Shown: positions 1 to 8,009 of the stretch, in pieces
Layout: the number at the start of each line of letters is the position of its first letter
Numbering within the stretch: the first letter of the stretch is position 1
Position numbers and translations under genes: made by a program
Notes under the pieces: model-generated
The model's input: only the letters and a program-made list of their open reading frames with translations
Database searches by the model: none
Told to the model about the DNA's origin: nothing
NCBI GenBank assembly: GCA_002391385.1
Contig: DGEY01000009.1
Span: 1 to 25,631 of the forward strand
Direction: 5' to 3'
Origin: Firmicutes bacterium UBA3914
Lineage (GTDB): Bacteria; Bacillota; Limnochordia; Darwinibacteriales; Darwinibacteriaceae
Length of the DNA: 25,631 nucleotides

Positions 1-2
1 AC

Positions 3-1220
3 GCCCAAACCATTGAGCTTACTTACTGGTCACATACCGAGGATAACCGTACTATGATTGAAAACCGCTATATCGAAGAGTTCCAGAAGCTGTATCCCAA
101 CGTGACCATCAAGCGGGTGGTCAATGAGGCGGCCAAGATGGGCGATCTGGTTCTCACCGCCTTTTCGGCACAGAACGCTCCGGATATCTTCAATCTGCCC
201 ATTGAGCAGGAATACGGCTATATGATCCACGGCCGGGTGGCACCGGTCAACTATGAAGCCGCGGGCTATGCCAGCGCCGAGGAACTTGTGGCCAACTACC
301 TGCCCGGCACCTTTGACCCCGTAACCATGGATGGCGAGATCTACGGCCTGCCCCTGGAGCTCACCAACTGGGCCATCTACATCAATGACCGGGTGTTCCG
401 GGATGCCGGTCTCGATCCCGATGTGGATTACCCCAAGACCTGGGAAGAAATGATCGAGATCTCCGAGAAGCTGGTCATTCGCGAAGGCGACATCATCGTC
501 CGCCGCGGCTTTGACTTCCGCTATCCTTACTACCTGGTGGCCATGCTGCCCATGGTGGAACAGCTGGGCGGTGCTCTGATCAGCGAAGATGGCAAGACCG
601 CCATCGTGAACGATGAGGCTTGGCTCCAGGTTCTCGAGTGGTTCCGCGAGTTCGGCCCCCACGGGCGCAATCTGGGCAGCCCCACCTACACCTCGGCTCG
701 CAAAGTCTGGGACTACGACAACAACGATATCGCCATGTGCCTCTCCGGCTTCTATCAGCAGGGCCGTCTGCGCATCGACAACCCCGAGTTCTTCGAGAGC
801 GGCGAATGGAGAGTCGTTCCCTTCCCAGTATTTGAAAACGCCGTGCAGGATGTGGCCTGCTCCTACTACGGCCACTACATGATGGTCAATGCCCAGACTT
901 CCCCCGAGAAGCAGTACTGGGCGTGGAAGTTCATCGCCTACATGCTGGATCATCCGTGGGAATACCTGGAAGTTGTCAACATCATCCAGCCCCGCAACGA
1001 CCTCTTGAACGATCCCAGGTTCATGGAACTGCCTTACATGGATGTGTTCATGAACGATATGGAGCGGGGCCACATCGTCTTCCTGCATGAGAACGGCTAC
1101 CAGTTTGAGCGCTTCATTAAGGAAGCCGTGGAAAGCGTCATGCTGGAGAACATGGATACCAGAGAAGCCCTGGACATCCTGCGGGAGAAGATCCAGGAGG
1201 TTCTGGACGACCAGTATTGA
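3..1220 (+). CDS. Sugar ABC transporter substrate-binding protein, 5' end cut off
   Basis: This is an extracellular solute-binding protein (family 1) that captures a sugar or oligosaccharide for the permeases encoded just downstream. The frame is open from base 3 and reads AQTIELTYWSHTEDNRT, the usual first beta-strand of a mature binding protein. The signal peptide and start codon therefore lie before the window, and the first ATG (54) is internal. Typical family features are the PDIFNLP strand, the EIYGLPLELTNWAIYIND hinge segment with its conserved YGLP, a TWEEM helix and the aromatic-rich C-terminal lobe ending at VLDDQY. No cysteine precedes the visible mature start, so it is probably not a lipoprotein. 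The substrate cannot be read from the sequence. A hairpin separates it from the permease genes. Confidence 0.9.
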   Translation, partial: AQTIELTYWSHTEDNRTMIENRYIEEFQKLYPNVTIKRVVNEAAKMGDLVLTAFSAQNAPDIFNLPIEQEYGYMIHGRVAPVNYEAAGYASAEELVANYLPGTFDPVTMDGEIYGLPLELTNWAIYINDRVFRDAGLDPDVDYPKTWEEMIEISEKLVIREGDIIVRRGFDFRYPYYLVAMLPMVEQLGGALISEDGKTAIVNDEAWLQVLEWFREFGPHGRNLGSPTYTSARKVWDYDNNDIAMCLSGFYQQGRLRIDNPEFFESGEWRVVPFPVFENAVQDVACSYYGHYMMVNAQTSPEKQYWAWKFIAYMLDHPWEYLEVVNIIQPRNDLLNDPRFMELPYMDVFMNDMERGHIVFLHENGYQFERFIKEAVESVMLENMDTREALDILREKIQEVLDDQY

Positions 1221-1240
1221 TTTAGCCTGATGCCCCAAGG

Positions 1241-1265
1241 GAAGCCCGGGCTGGTCTCGGGCTTC
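1241..1265 (+). terminator. Intercistronic hairpin between binding protein and permease
   Basis: GAAGCCCG (1241-1248) pairs with CGGGCTTC (1258-1265) around a 9-nt loop and is followed by a pyrimidine-rich tract (TTCACTATTCTTTCTT) rather than a pure T-run. It sits 21 bases after the binding-protein stop and 28 bases before the permease start. It is probably a leaky terminator or a 3' mRNA stabiliser that keeps binding protein in excess over permease. Confidence 0.6.
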
Positions 1266-1293
1266 TTCACTATTCTTTCTTTGGAGGGACACA

Positions 1294-2205
1294 ATGCGCC
1301 GCAAACGAGGATTCAGCATGGAGCGGAAAAAAGCCATGTGGGGTTGGATCTTTGTCCTGCCTTCCCTGGTCTTTTTCTCCGCCTTCAGCTTCTATCCCAT
1401 TATCAACGCCTTGATCGAGAGCTTCTACAACAGAAATCTCCTGTCCCTGAGGCCGCCTCGTTTTGTGGGCTGGGACAATTACACCTATCTGTTCAGGTCC
1501 AGGGATTTCTGGTTGTCTGTGCAGAATACGGCCATCTTCACCGTGGGTACCTTTGTGCCTTTGGTGGTGCTCAGTTTAATGCTCGCGGTCTGCATCATGT
1601 CCATCACCAGGCTGCGCCGCTTCTTCCAGCTAGCACTCTACGCACCGGCGGTGCTTTCTTCGGTGGTGGCCGCCTTGATCTGGCTGTTGATCTTTGACCC
1701 CAGGGGCTTGGCCAACCAGGCCATGAATGCTCTAATGGGCACCTATGGCGTGAACTACAAATGGCTGTCGGACACGACCATGCTGCGCCTTTCCACCATT
1801 ATCGTGTACTTCTGGAAATATGTCGGCTATTTTACCGTCCTTTTTGTGTCCGGAATTGGCGCCATACCCCAGACCCTCAATGAGGCCGCCCTCATTGACG
1901 GAGCCAACCGCTGGCAGCTGTTTTGGCGGATCACCTTTCCGCTGCTCAAGCCCACAACCCTGCTGGTTTCGGTCATGACCATGATCCAGTGCCTGAAGAC
2001 CTTCAGCACCCAGTACTTGTTCACCACCGCGGGGGCTCCCACGCGGCCCATTAACGTGATCACCTTGAGCATTTACAATACCGCCATTAAGGACTACCGC
2101 ATCGGCCGGGCCACAGCCATGAGCATCCTGCTCTTTTTGGTCATGTTTGTTTTCACTTGGCTGCAGCTGAAGGTCTCCCGGACCGAGGAAGTCACCTTCA
2201 TGTAG
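1294..2205 (+). CDS. Sugar ABC transporter permease, MalF/UgpA type
   Basis: This is an inner-membrane permease of a carbohydrate ABC importer (binding-protein-dependent transport family, MetI-like fold), 303 residues, the normal size. A hydrophobic first helix (WGWIFVLPSLVFFSAFSFYP) leads to a set of about six membrane segments. The cytoplasmic EAA loop that docks the ATPase is clear: EAALIDGANRWQLFWRITFP, roughly residues 195-214. The start at 1294 has GGAGG seven bases upstream; a second ATG at 1318 lacks such a site. It lies between the binding protein and the second permease and must form a heterodimer with the latter. No ATP-binding subunit is encoded here. Confidence 0.93.
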   Translation: MRRKRGFSMERKKAMWGWIFVLPSLVFFSAFSFYPIINALIESFYNRNLLSLRPPRFVGWDNYTYLFRSRDFWLSVQNTAIFTVGTFVPLVVLSLMLAVCIMSITRLRRFFQLALYAPAVLSSVVAALIWLLIFDPRGLANQAMNALMGTYGVNYKWLSDTTMLRLSTIIVYFWKYVGYFTVLFVSGIGAIPQTLNEAALIDGANRWQLFWRITFPLLKPTTLLVSVMTMIQCLKTFSTQYLFTTAGAPTRPINVITLSIYNTAIKDYRIGRATAMSILLFLVMFVFTWLQLKVSRTEEVTFM

Positions 2206-2232
2206 GGGCCGCGGCAGGAGAGGAGGGTTAAA

Positions 2233-3096
2233 ATGTCTACGAAAAAAACGCGTTCTTGGTATCTCGAAAGAGTGTCCACAGGTGCCATGTGGCTGTTTCT
2301 AATCCTGGCCGCCGCCTTGGTTGTGGTGCCTTTGGTTTTCATGTTCACCGCTTCCGCCATGCCCGCCAGGGATATTCTGCGCCTGCCTTACCCCTGGATC
2401 CCCGATGGGTTTTACTGGCCCAACTACTGGAATGGGCTGAAGGGACCTGAGGATGATTTCATCTTTTTCCGCAATGCGCTCAACTCCCTGATTGTGGCTG
2501 GCAGCGTGGCCTTCTTTACGGTGCTGCTTTCCTCTGTCACCGGCTACGGCCTGGCCAAGTTCAAGTTCAAGGGCCGGAACCTGGTGTTTATGCTGATTAT
2601 GGCCACCATGATGATTCCCTTTGAGGCCATCATGATTCCCCTGTACATGGTGGCCATGCGCATGGGTTTGCAGGATACCTATGCCGGTTTGATCCTGCCC
2701 TTTTTGGCCAATGCCTTCGGAGTGTTTTTGATGCGCCAGTATCTGATCACTTTCCCCGATGAGATCCTGGATGCCGCCCGCATCGATGGCGCGGGGGAGC
2801 TGCGCATCTTCGGCAGCATTGTCCTGCCCAGCTCGGGGCCGGCGGTGGCCACCCTGGCTATCCTGGCGTTCCGCTCCCAGTGGGACAGCCTGCTCTGGCC
2901 CCTGCTGGTGGTCCAGAGCGATGAAATGAAGACCATTCCCCTCTACATCACCAGGTACATGGCGGAAACCCACAGCGACGAGGGGATTATGATGGCTGTG
3001 GCCGTTTTGGCCAGCCTGCCCATGATCATCCTCTTCCTCACGCTGTCTAAGTACTTTGTGAGCAAGGAGGGCTTGACTTCGGCAACCAAGGGCTAG
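2233..3096 (+). CDS. Sugar ABC transporter permease, MalG/UgpE type
   Basis: This is the second membrane subunit of the same importer, 287 residues. It has an N-terminal membrane helix (about residues 17-37), a five-helix permease core and the EAA loop DAARIDGAGELRIFGSIVLP (about residues 178-197). The C-terminus KEGLTSATKG is typical of MalG/UgpE-like partners. Start ATG 2233 follows AGGAGAGGAGGG. The gene starts 27 bases after the first permease stops and is the last in the operon, being followed by a strong terminator. The shared ATPase (MsmX/UgpC type) is presumably elsewhere in the genome, as is common in Bacillota. Confidence 0.93.
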   Translation: MSTKKTRSWYLERVSTGAMWLFLILAAALVVVPLVFMFTASAMPARDILRLPYPWIPDGFYWPNYWNGLKGPEDDFIFFRNALNSLIVAGSVAFFTVLLSSVTGYGLAKFKFKGRNLVFMLIMATMMIPFEAIMIPLYMVAMRMGLQDTYAGLILPFLANAFGVFLMRQYLITFPDEILDAARIDGAGELRIFGSIVLPSSGPAVATLAILAFRSQWDSLLWPLLVVQSDEMKTIPLYITRYMAETHSDEGIMMAVAVLASLPMIILFLTLSKYFVSKEGLTSATKG

Positions 3097-3118
3097 AAGT
3101 CAGGAGTTAGGAGTAGGA

Positions 3119-3159
3119 AAAGCCCCGTTCCACAGCGGTAAGCTGGGGAGCGGGGCTTT
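3119..3159 (+). terminator. Rho-independent terminator of the first sugar operon
   Basis: AAAGCCCCG (3119-3127) pairs perfectly with CGGGGCTTT (3151-3159), a 9-bp stem. It lies 22 bases after the last permease stop. The A-rich left arm also gives a U-tract on the opposite strand, so it may also stop transcripts of the convergent nitroreductase gene. Confidence 0.75.
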
Positions 3160-3221
3160 GTGCTTTACGCATGGAATCTGCCCATGGGGGTCATGCTAAG
3201 CTGTGTTACCGAATGTTAGGT

Positions 3222-3788
3222 TTAGCCGGAAGTCCACTTGTCCCAGTGGATTTTGCTTTCCTCCCAAGTGTGGGGGGTGGGGCGTTCTTCTGCGGGATGC
3301 CCCAGGGCCACAACCGCGGTTGGCTCGATGTGGTCGGGCAGCTCCAAGGTTTCCCGCAGCAGCTTGTACCATTCGGAATCCTTGGTCACACCCAGCCAGA
3401 CGCCGCCCAGGCCCAGGCCGTGGATGGCCAAAAGGATGTTCTGCGTCGCGGCAAAGCAGTCCGCATAGAGATGCTCCATGCGCTCTTCCACCTGCTTGTC
3501 ACCGCAGATCGCAAGGCCGCAGGCTGCACCCGCGAGCATACGGGCGTGGATCTTGCCCTTGGCCAGCTTCTCCAGTTTTTCTCTGTCGCGGATCACCACG
3601 AAATGGAAGGGCCTGAGGTTTCTGGCGGTGGGCGCGCAGAGGCCCGCCTGCAAAATGGTGTTGATCTGCTCTGGGCTGACGGGCTCGGCGGTGTATCTGC
3701 GAATGCTGCGCCGCTCCCGTATGGCCGTGAGCACATCGACGGTAGTGGTGGCGAAGGCAGGTTCTGCCTGCTTGCGCCGTTCAGTCAT
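3222..3788 (-). CDS. Nitroreductase family FMN oxidoreductase
   Basis: This is a 188-residue member of the nitroreductase family, FMN-dependent NAD(P)H oxidoreductases usually acting as dimers. Family marks are the FMN-phosphate segment RERRSIRRYTAEPVSPEQ near the N-terminus, GLCAPTARNLRPFHFVV, and the C-terminal GLGGVWLGV...ALGHPAEER block. The open frame extends 36 codons further upstream, but ATG 3788 is preceded by AGGAGGT at ideal spacing and gives the family's usual beginning, so it was chosen. It is transcribed away from dps, with a Fur/PerR-like operator in the shared upstream region. That suggests, but does not prove, a link to iron or peroxide stress. The natural substrate is unknown. 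Confidence 0.9.
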   Translation of the reverse strand: MTERRKQAEPAFATTTVDVLTAIRERRSIRRYTAEPVSPEQINTILQAGLCAPTARNLRPFHFVVIRDREKLEKLAKGKIHARMLAGAACGLAICGDKQVEERMEHLYADCFAATQNILLAIHGLGLGGVWLGVTKDSEWYKLLRETLELPDHIEPTAVVALGHPAEERPTPHTWEESKIHWDKWTSG

Positions 3789-3889
3789 GGTCTGCACCTC
3801 CTGAGAAAAGATCGGCAAAAGGATTGTGCTGTAAGTCACATACTTCGACAGCGGGGCAGAAAATCTTGCCTGCCGGGGAAAGATCCCCC

Positions 3890-3921
3890 TTGACATACTT
3901 AATGATAATTGTTATCATTAA
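3890..3921 (+). promoter_or_regulatory. dps promoter with embedded Fur/PerR-type operator
   Basis: TTGACA (3890-3895) and TATCAT (3913-3918) are spaced by exactly 17 bases, a good sigma-A promoter. An inverted repeat fills the spacer and covers the -10 box: TTAATGATAA (3899-3908), three bases, then its exact reverse complement (3912-3921). The core TGATAAT-T-GTTATCA (3903-3917) matches the 7-1-7 Fur/PerR box at all but one position. Binding there would block RNA polymerase. Dps genes are classic PerR or Fur targets, so derepression by peroxide or iron limitation is expected. Confidence 0.85.
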
Positions 3922-3981
3922 GTCAGCAGATGAGATTAGGAGCTTTTCCTAAAAACAATATGCTTATGGGAGGCTGTGTTC

Positions 3982-4449
3982 ATGAACCGGATTGGATTGC
4001 CAAACGAAGGAACGAAGAAGGTGGTAGATCACCTGGATCAGCATCTGGCTAATCTCCACGTGCTCTACACCAAACTGCATAACTACCACTGGAACGTGGA
4101 AGGCAAAGGGTTTTTCACCATCCACGCTAAGCTGGAAGAGCTGTACGATGCGGTGGCAGAGGAGATTGATGAAGTGGCGGAGCGCATCCTGATGCTCGGT
4201 CACCGGCCTAGCGCTTCCATGGCGGAGTATCTGAAGAAGGCCCAGCTGAAGGAAGCTGCCAGCGTGGCTGTGGATGGCGCCGATGCAGTGAAGCAGCTGC
4301 TGGCTGATTACCAGACCCTGATTGCTAATTTGCGCGCCGGAATCGAATCTGCCCAGGAAATCGGCGACGAGTCCACTGCAGACTTGATGATCGGCTCCCT
4401 ATCCGCTTACGAGAAAACCGTTTGGATGCTTGATGCCTACCTCAAGTAG
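3982..4449 (+). CDS. dps: Dps family ferritin-like DNA-protection protein
   Basis: This is a 155-residue Dps (DNA-binding protein from starved cells), a dodecameric ferroxidase that oxidises and stores iron with peroxide as oxidant. The intersubunit ferroxidase ligands are visible as H36 (NYHWNVEG), H48, D63 and E67 (EEIDEVAERI). Their spacing is identical to that of characterised Dps proteins. The four-helix bundle length is normal. ATG 3982 is chosen because GGGAGG lies eight bases upstream; a GTG two codons earlier is closer to that site. The gene is monocistronic, driven by the promoter/operator at 3890-3921 and followed by a terminator. Together with the operator this is a peroxide/iron defence unit. 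Confidence 0.95.
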   Translation: MNRIGLPNEGTKKVVDHLDQHLANLHVLYTKLHNYHWNVEGKGFFTIHAKLEELYDAVAEEIDEVAERILMLGHRPSASMAEYLKKAQLKEAASVAVDGADAVKQLLADYQTLIANLRAGIESAQEIGDESTADLMIGSLSAYEKTVWMLDAYLK

Positions 4450-4477
4450 GTAGTTACCCCTCAAATAGTCACCTGCA

Positions 4478-4509
4478 GAGAAGCCCCGGGCCCAGCCTGG
4501 GGTTTTCTC
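4478..4509 (+). terminator. Terminator after dps
   Basis: GAGAAGCCCC pairs with GGGGTTTTCTC across a short GC-rich loop, about 30 bases after the dps stop. The descending arm carries the TTTT tract. The remaining roughly 130 bases before the sugar kinase hold no gene and no promoter that I can call with confidence. Confidence 0.6.
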
Positions 4510-4637
4510 ATTGGCGCCTCTGCCCGGGATTTCCCAGCTGAACATCGCGCTTTGGCACAAGGGGTTTTCAGGAAAAAATAGAAGGAAATATTTAAGTAGC
4601 TGAGAATCGGGATGGTTCCAGTAGGTGAGGTGATACG

Positions 4638-5660
4638 GTGAGCAAAAAGGTGGTCACATTTGGGGAGATCATGCTTCGGCTGACCCCGCCTGATTACAAG
4701 CGCATTGTCCAGGCAGAGAGCTTCGAAGCCATCTACGGCGGCGGTGAGGCCAATGTCGCGGTGACCCTGGCCAACTTCGGCGTAGATGCCTACTACGTAA
4801 CGAAGCTGCCCAAAAACCCCGTGGGGCAGGCCGCCCTCAATGCCCTGCGCCGCTACGGAGTGCGGACGGATTATATCGTCTGGGGGGGAGAGCGGCTGGG
4901 CATCTATTTTTGCGAAAACGGAGCCAGCCAGCGTCCATCACTGGTGATCTACGACCGGGCCCACTCCGCCATCGCCGAGGCCAGCCCAGGGGACTTCGAC
5001 TGGGACAGCATCTTCAAAGGGGCCGCTTGGTTCCACATCACCGGGATTACCCCCGCGCTAAGCCCCACTCTGGCAGAGATTTCCCTGCAGGCGGTGCAGG
5101 CGGCCCAGGCCCGGGGGGTCAAGGTCAGCTGCGATCTCAACTATCGGGCTAAACTGTGGAGCAGGGAACGGGCCGGCCAGGTTATGTCCCGGATCCTGCA
5201 GCATGTGGATGTGTGCATCGCCAACGAGGAAGATGCGGAGGCTGTCTTCGGTATCAGAAGCGGCTCCGATATCAGCGCCGGCAGGATCAATGTGGAAGGG
5301 TTCCGCCAGGTGGCCCAGCAGCTCATCGACCGCTTCGGCTTGCAGCTGGTGGGCAGCCACCTGCGCATCAGCCGCAGTGCTTCCGATAACGGGTGGCTGG
5401 TGGTCCTTTACGACGGTCGCGAGTTTGTCCAGTCCACCCAGTACGATATCCACATTGTGGACCGGGTGGGCGGAGGAGATGCCTTCGCCGGTGCCCTGAT
5501 CTACGCACTGCTGAACAAGATGAGCCTGCAGGAGGCGGCTGAATTTGGCGCCGCGGCTTCCTGCCTGAAGCAGACCATTCCAGGGGATTTCAACCATGTG
5601 AGCTTAGCCGAAGTGGAAGCCCTGGCTAAGGGGGAACGCTCCGGCCGGGTCAAACGCTGA
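4638..5660 (+). CDS. kdgK: PfkB family sugar kinase, probably 2-keto-3-deoxygluconate kinase
   Basis: This ribokinase/PfkB-family kinase of 340 residues phosphorylates a sugar acid with ATP; the closest functional type appears to be 2-dehydro-3-deoxygluconate kinase, which feeds the Entner-Doudoroff end of uronate/pectin catabolism. It shows the N-terminal substrate-binding signature FGEIMLRLTP...YGGGEANVAVTLANFG (residues 8-50) and the C-terminal PfkB signature DRVGGGDAFAGAL, with catalytic Asp281 next to the anion hole. The start is GTG 4638 behind AGGTGAGGTGAT. The gene appears monocistronic between terminators. The assignment to KDG rather than another ketose is from overall resemblance only. 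Confidence 0.85.
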   Translation: MSKKVVTFGEIMLRLTPPDYKRIVQAESFEAIYGGGEANVAVTLANFGVDAYYVTKLPKNPVGQAALNALRRYGVRTDYIVWGGERLGIYFCENGASQRPSLVIYDRAHSAIAEASPGDFDWDSIFKGAAWFHITGITPALSPTLAEISLQAVQAAQARGVKVSCDLNYRAKLWSRERAGQVMSRILQHVDVCIANEEDAEAVFGIRSGSDISAGRINVEGFRQVAQQLIDRFGLQLVGSHLRISRSASDNGWLVVLYDGREFVQSTQYDIHIVDRVGGGDAFAGALIYALLNKMSLQEAAEFGAAASCLKQTIPGDFNHVSLAEVEALAKGERSGRVKR

Positions 5661-5686
5661 AAGCGAGTACTGCTTCGGTATTCCTC

Positions 5687-5723
5687 TCCAGAAGGCGCAG
5701 CGCACTAGGCTGCGCCTTCTGGA
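5687..5723. terminator. Bidirectional terminator between kdgK and amidase gene
   Basis: A perfect 14-bp stem, TCCAGAAGGCGCAG (5687-5700) with CTGCGCCTTCTGGA (5710-5723), encloses a 9-nt loop. It sits between two convergent genes, 26 bases from the kdgK stop and 11 from the amidase stop. It lacks a long T-run on either side, but its strength and position fit a shared terminator. Confidence 0.65.
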
Positions 5724-5734
5724 TCCCGGGCAGT

Positions 5735-6382
5735 CTAGAGGCCCAAGCGTTCCCGGTCAAAGAGCACGCCGGGATCCCATTTGCGCCCCGGGGCGTACTG
5801 GGCGTGGGTGAGGATGTTCTCCCTGGGGATGGCGTAGCGGTTCATCAGGTGATCCAAAAGCAGGCGCAGGGCCGCATACTGCTCCGGGGTGTAGCCCCGA
5901 TCTTCCTCCCGGATCAGGGCATTGGCCGCGGAGCCGATGACGTCCTCCATTTCCCCGGGGCTGCCGATACCCAAAAGCTCGACGCCGATGGCGTAGCGGT
6001 TCATGTTGTCCGTGAGCTGGGGCTCGCCGTTCCAGGTGCCGCTTCCGGCATGGCGCGCCACCTGGTCATCGGCCACGAAGCGGAAGATCTGCCCCTCGCG
6101 GTCAATGAGATAGTGGGCCTCCACCCCGTAAGCGCGGAAGAGGCTTGCGATGCGGCTGATTTGGAAGGGATCCGTGGGGTTGGCCGCTGCATCGCTGATG
6201 GCGTGGAGCATGATATACCGGATATCCTTGGCGCCCAGGGGCCGTGATGGTCGGGGGATCAGACCGCCTGGGGCGGGTTTGATCTCCAGTTCCATCAAGT
6301 CCCCCTTTCCACCCCCTACACACCCCGTAGCTAGAAGGGCGGTGCCCAGCAGCACAACCAGCAGGAGTCTGTACATAGGCAT
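5735..6382 (-). CDS. Lipoprotein N-acetylmuramoyl-L-alanine amidase (amidase_2)
   Basis: This is a 215-residue membrane-anchored peptidoglycan amidase of the zinc-dependent amidase_2/PGRP family, which cleaves between N-acetylmuramic acid and L-alanine. The N-terminus MPMYRLLLVVLLGTALLATGC is a lipoprotein signal with a lipobox cysteine at about residue 21. The amidase core shows IRYIMLHAISDAA (first zinc His), HYLIDREGQIFRFV, ARHAGSG, the IGVELLG strand and THAQYAPGRKWDPG (second His and the Asp ligand). The open frame extends 127 codons upstream, but ATG 6382 follows GAAAGGAAAG and begins the signal peptide. It is convergent to kdgK and divergent from the macro-domain gene. Its likely role is wall turnover or recycling. 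Confidence 0.88.
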   Translation of the reverse strand: MPMYRLLLVVLLGTALLATGCVGGGKGDLMELEIKPAPGGLIPRPSRPLGAKDIRYIMLHAISDAAANPTDPFQISRIASLFRAYGVEAHYLIDREGQIFRFVADDQVARHAGSGTWNGEPQLTDNMNRYAIGVELLGIGSPGEMEDVIGSAANALIREEDRGYTPEQYAALRLLLDHLMNRYAIPRENILTHAQYAPGRKWDPGVLFDRERLGL

Positions 6383-6524
6383 CTTTCCTTTCTCTTCAGG
6401 CCCAGTTCCCCGTTGGCTCTGCCCCTTCCTTTGGAAGAAAATGCCGGGCGGAATGGTAACTCTTGGGAGGTCAGTGGGGAGTTGAGGACGAATACAGCTT
6501 TGAAGATGGAAAGGAGGAGAAGCC

Positions 6525-7508
6525 ATGCCCTTCAGCATTGTCCAGCAGGATATCACTAAAATGCAGGTGGACGCCATTGTCAACGCGGCCAACACCAATT
6601 TGACCATGGGCGGGGGAGTGAGTGGAGCGATTTTCCGTGCTGCAGGCGCTGGCGAGATGGAGAGGGCCTGCCGTCCGCTGGCACCCATTGCGGTGGGCGA
6701 GGCTGTGGTCACCCCCGGTTTTGCCCTGCCCGCGAAGTTCGTGATCCACACCGCCGGTCCCATCTACCAAGGGGGGAAACGGGGCGAGGCGGAGCAGCTC
6801 CGTTCCTGCTATCTCAACAGCCTGCGCCTGGCGGTGGAGAACAACTGCCAGAGCATTGCCTTTCCCCTGATCTCCGCCGGCATCTACGGCTACCCCAAAC
6901 GGGAGGCCCTGCGCATTGCCACCACAGCCATCCGGGATTTCTTAGCCCAGCACGAGCTGGAGGTCTATCTGGCGGTGTTGAGTAAAGGGGCCATTGAGGT
7001 GGAAGCCGAGCTTCTGGTGGGCGTAGCCCGCTACCTGGCGGAGCAGCGGGAAGAGCTCCACGGGCGCCTTTACGAAAGGGAAGTGGTCACCTACTCACCC
7101 CGGGCTGCAGTCCCGGAGCCAGCCGTGGAAGAACTGCTGGAGGATCTGGAGGAACCCTTTGCCGAGGCGCTCTTTAGGCTCATCGATGCCAAGGGCAGAA
7201 CCGATGTGGAGGTTTACAAAAGGGCCAATTTAGACCGGCGCCTCTTTTCTAAGATTCGCAGTAATAAGGACTATATCCCCAGCAAGCGCACGGTGTTGGC
7301 CTTGGCCATTGCCCTGGAGCTCACCATGGAAGAAACGGATGATCTTTTGAAAAAGGCTGGTTACGCCCTTTCCCCCAGCCAAGTGTTTGACGTGATTGTC
7401 CAGTATTTCATCATCAACGGTAAGTACGACATCTTTGAACTAAATGAAGTGCTGTTCAGCTACGACCAGCCCCTTTTGGGCAGCGTGGGTAAGAATGCTG
7501 AGGAATAG
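6525..7508 (+). CDS. Macro-domain protein with C-terminal helical domain
   Basis: This is a 327-residue two-domain protein. Residues 1-165 are a macro domain of the O-acetyl-ADP-ribose/ADP-ribosyl hydrolase type: VDAIVNAANTNLTMGGGVSGAIFRAAG carries the catalytic-loop Asn and glycine-rich phosphate loop, followed by VIHTAGPIY and PLISAGIYGYP. A linker of about 55 residues leads to a C-terminal domain (about 205-320) beginning FAEALFRLIDAKGRTDVEVYKRANLDRRLFSKIRS. Its spacing recalls an XRE-like helix-turn-helix; I recognise it as a recurrent partner domain in Bacillota but cannot name it. Start ATG 6525 follows AAAGGAGGAG. The gene is followed after 15 bases by a small membrane protein. The ADP-ribose link is family knowledge; the substrate is unknown. 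Confidence 0.88.
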   Translation: MPFSIVQQDITKMQVDAIVNAANTNLTMGGGVSGAIFRAAGAGEMERACRPLAPIAVGEAVVTPGFALPAKFVIHTAGPIYQGGKRGEAEQLRSCYLNSLRLAVENNCQSIAFPLISAGIYGYPKREALRIATTAIRDFLAQHELEVYLAVLSKGAIEVEAELLVGVARYLAEQREELHGRLYEREVVTYSPRAAVPEPAVEELLEDLEEPFAEALFRLIDAKGRTDVEVYKRANLDRRLFSKIRSNKDYIPSKRTVLALAIALELTMEETDDLLKKAGYALSPSQVFDVIVQYFIINGKYDIFELNEVLFSYDQPLLGSVGKNAEE

Positions 7509-7523
7509 AATGGGGGAAATGAT

Positions 7524-7985
7524 GTGCTGCGCCATGTCACCCTCGGGTTTTCCAAGTTTGGTTTTCTAGTTGCGGTTCTGCAGCTTTTGCCCAATGTGCT
7601 CTGGGTCCTCTTCCCGCCCGCCCAGGATCCTTTAGCGGGCAGCCGATCCAGCCTGCCCGGGCTGGAGTTTGGGGAGCATGTCCTGGGGATTGCCCTTGTG
7701 GTCATGCTCATATTTCTGGTTTCCCGCAGGGAGAGTGAGCCTTTGATCCCGGCGGGGCTTTGTGGCAAAGTGAGCCTTGGGGCCATCGCCTTGTACTGGC
7801 TGGGCTGGGCCTGCTATTTCTTGGGATGGCAGAGCAGTTTCATCATCTACTCCTTGGTGATCCTGCCCCCCGCTGCTTTCTTCTTTGCCGGGCTGGCCAA
7901 GCGGGTTCTGCCCATCACCATAGCCAGTTTAGTGTTCCTTGTTTTCCACTTCGCGGTAACCCTGGAAAGCTTCCCCTTGTGGTAG
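7524..7985 (+). CDS. Small five-helix membrane protein of unknown function
   Basis: This is a 153-residue integral membrane protein that I do not recognise. Hydrophobic segments lie at about residues 11-29, 53-69, 81-103, 104-125 and 129-150, with a short polar loop (SRSSLPGLEFGEH) after the first. It has no catalytic motif. The GTG start at 7524 is supported by GGGGGA at good spacing. It begins 15 bases after the macro-domain gene, so the two are probably co-transcribed. It converges on the flavodoxin gene, 24 bases away. Confidence 0.7.
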   Translation: MLRHVTLGFSKFGFLVAVLQLLPNVLWVLFPPAQDPLAGSRSSLPGLEFGEHVLGIALVVMLIFLVSRRESEPLIPAGLCGKVSLGAIALYWLGWACYFLGWQSSFIIYSLVILPPAAFFFAGLAKRVLPITIASLVFLVFHFAVTLESFPLW

Positions 7986-8009
7986 CGGCGCTGGCTGCCC
8001 GCCACCGCT

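Noticed and set aside
30..1337. Long minus-strand open frame opposite the first binding protein
   Set aside because: It is the antisense shadow of a clear solute-binding protein; its translation is low-complexity and resembles no family, and it has no ribosome site.
4551..4566. TGGCAC resembling a sigma-54 -24 element upstream of kdgK
   Set aside because: The required GC at the -12 position at the fixed 10-base spacing is absent.
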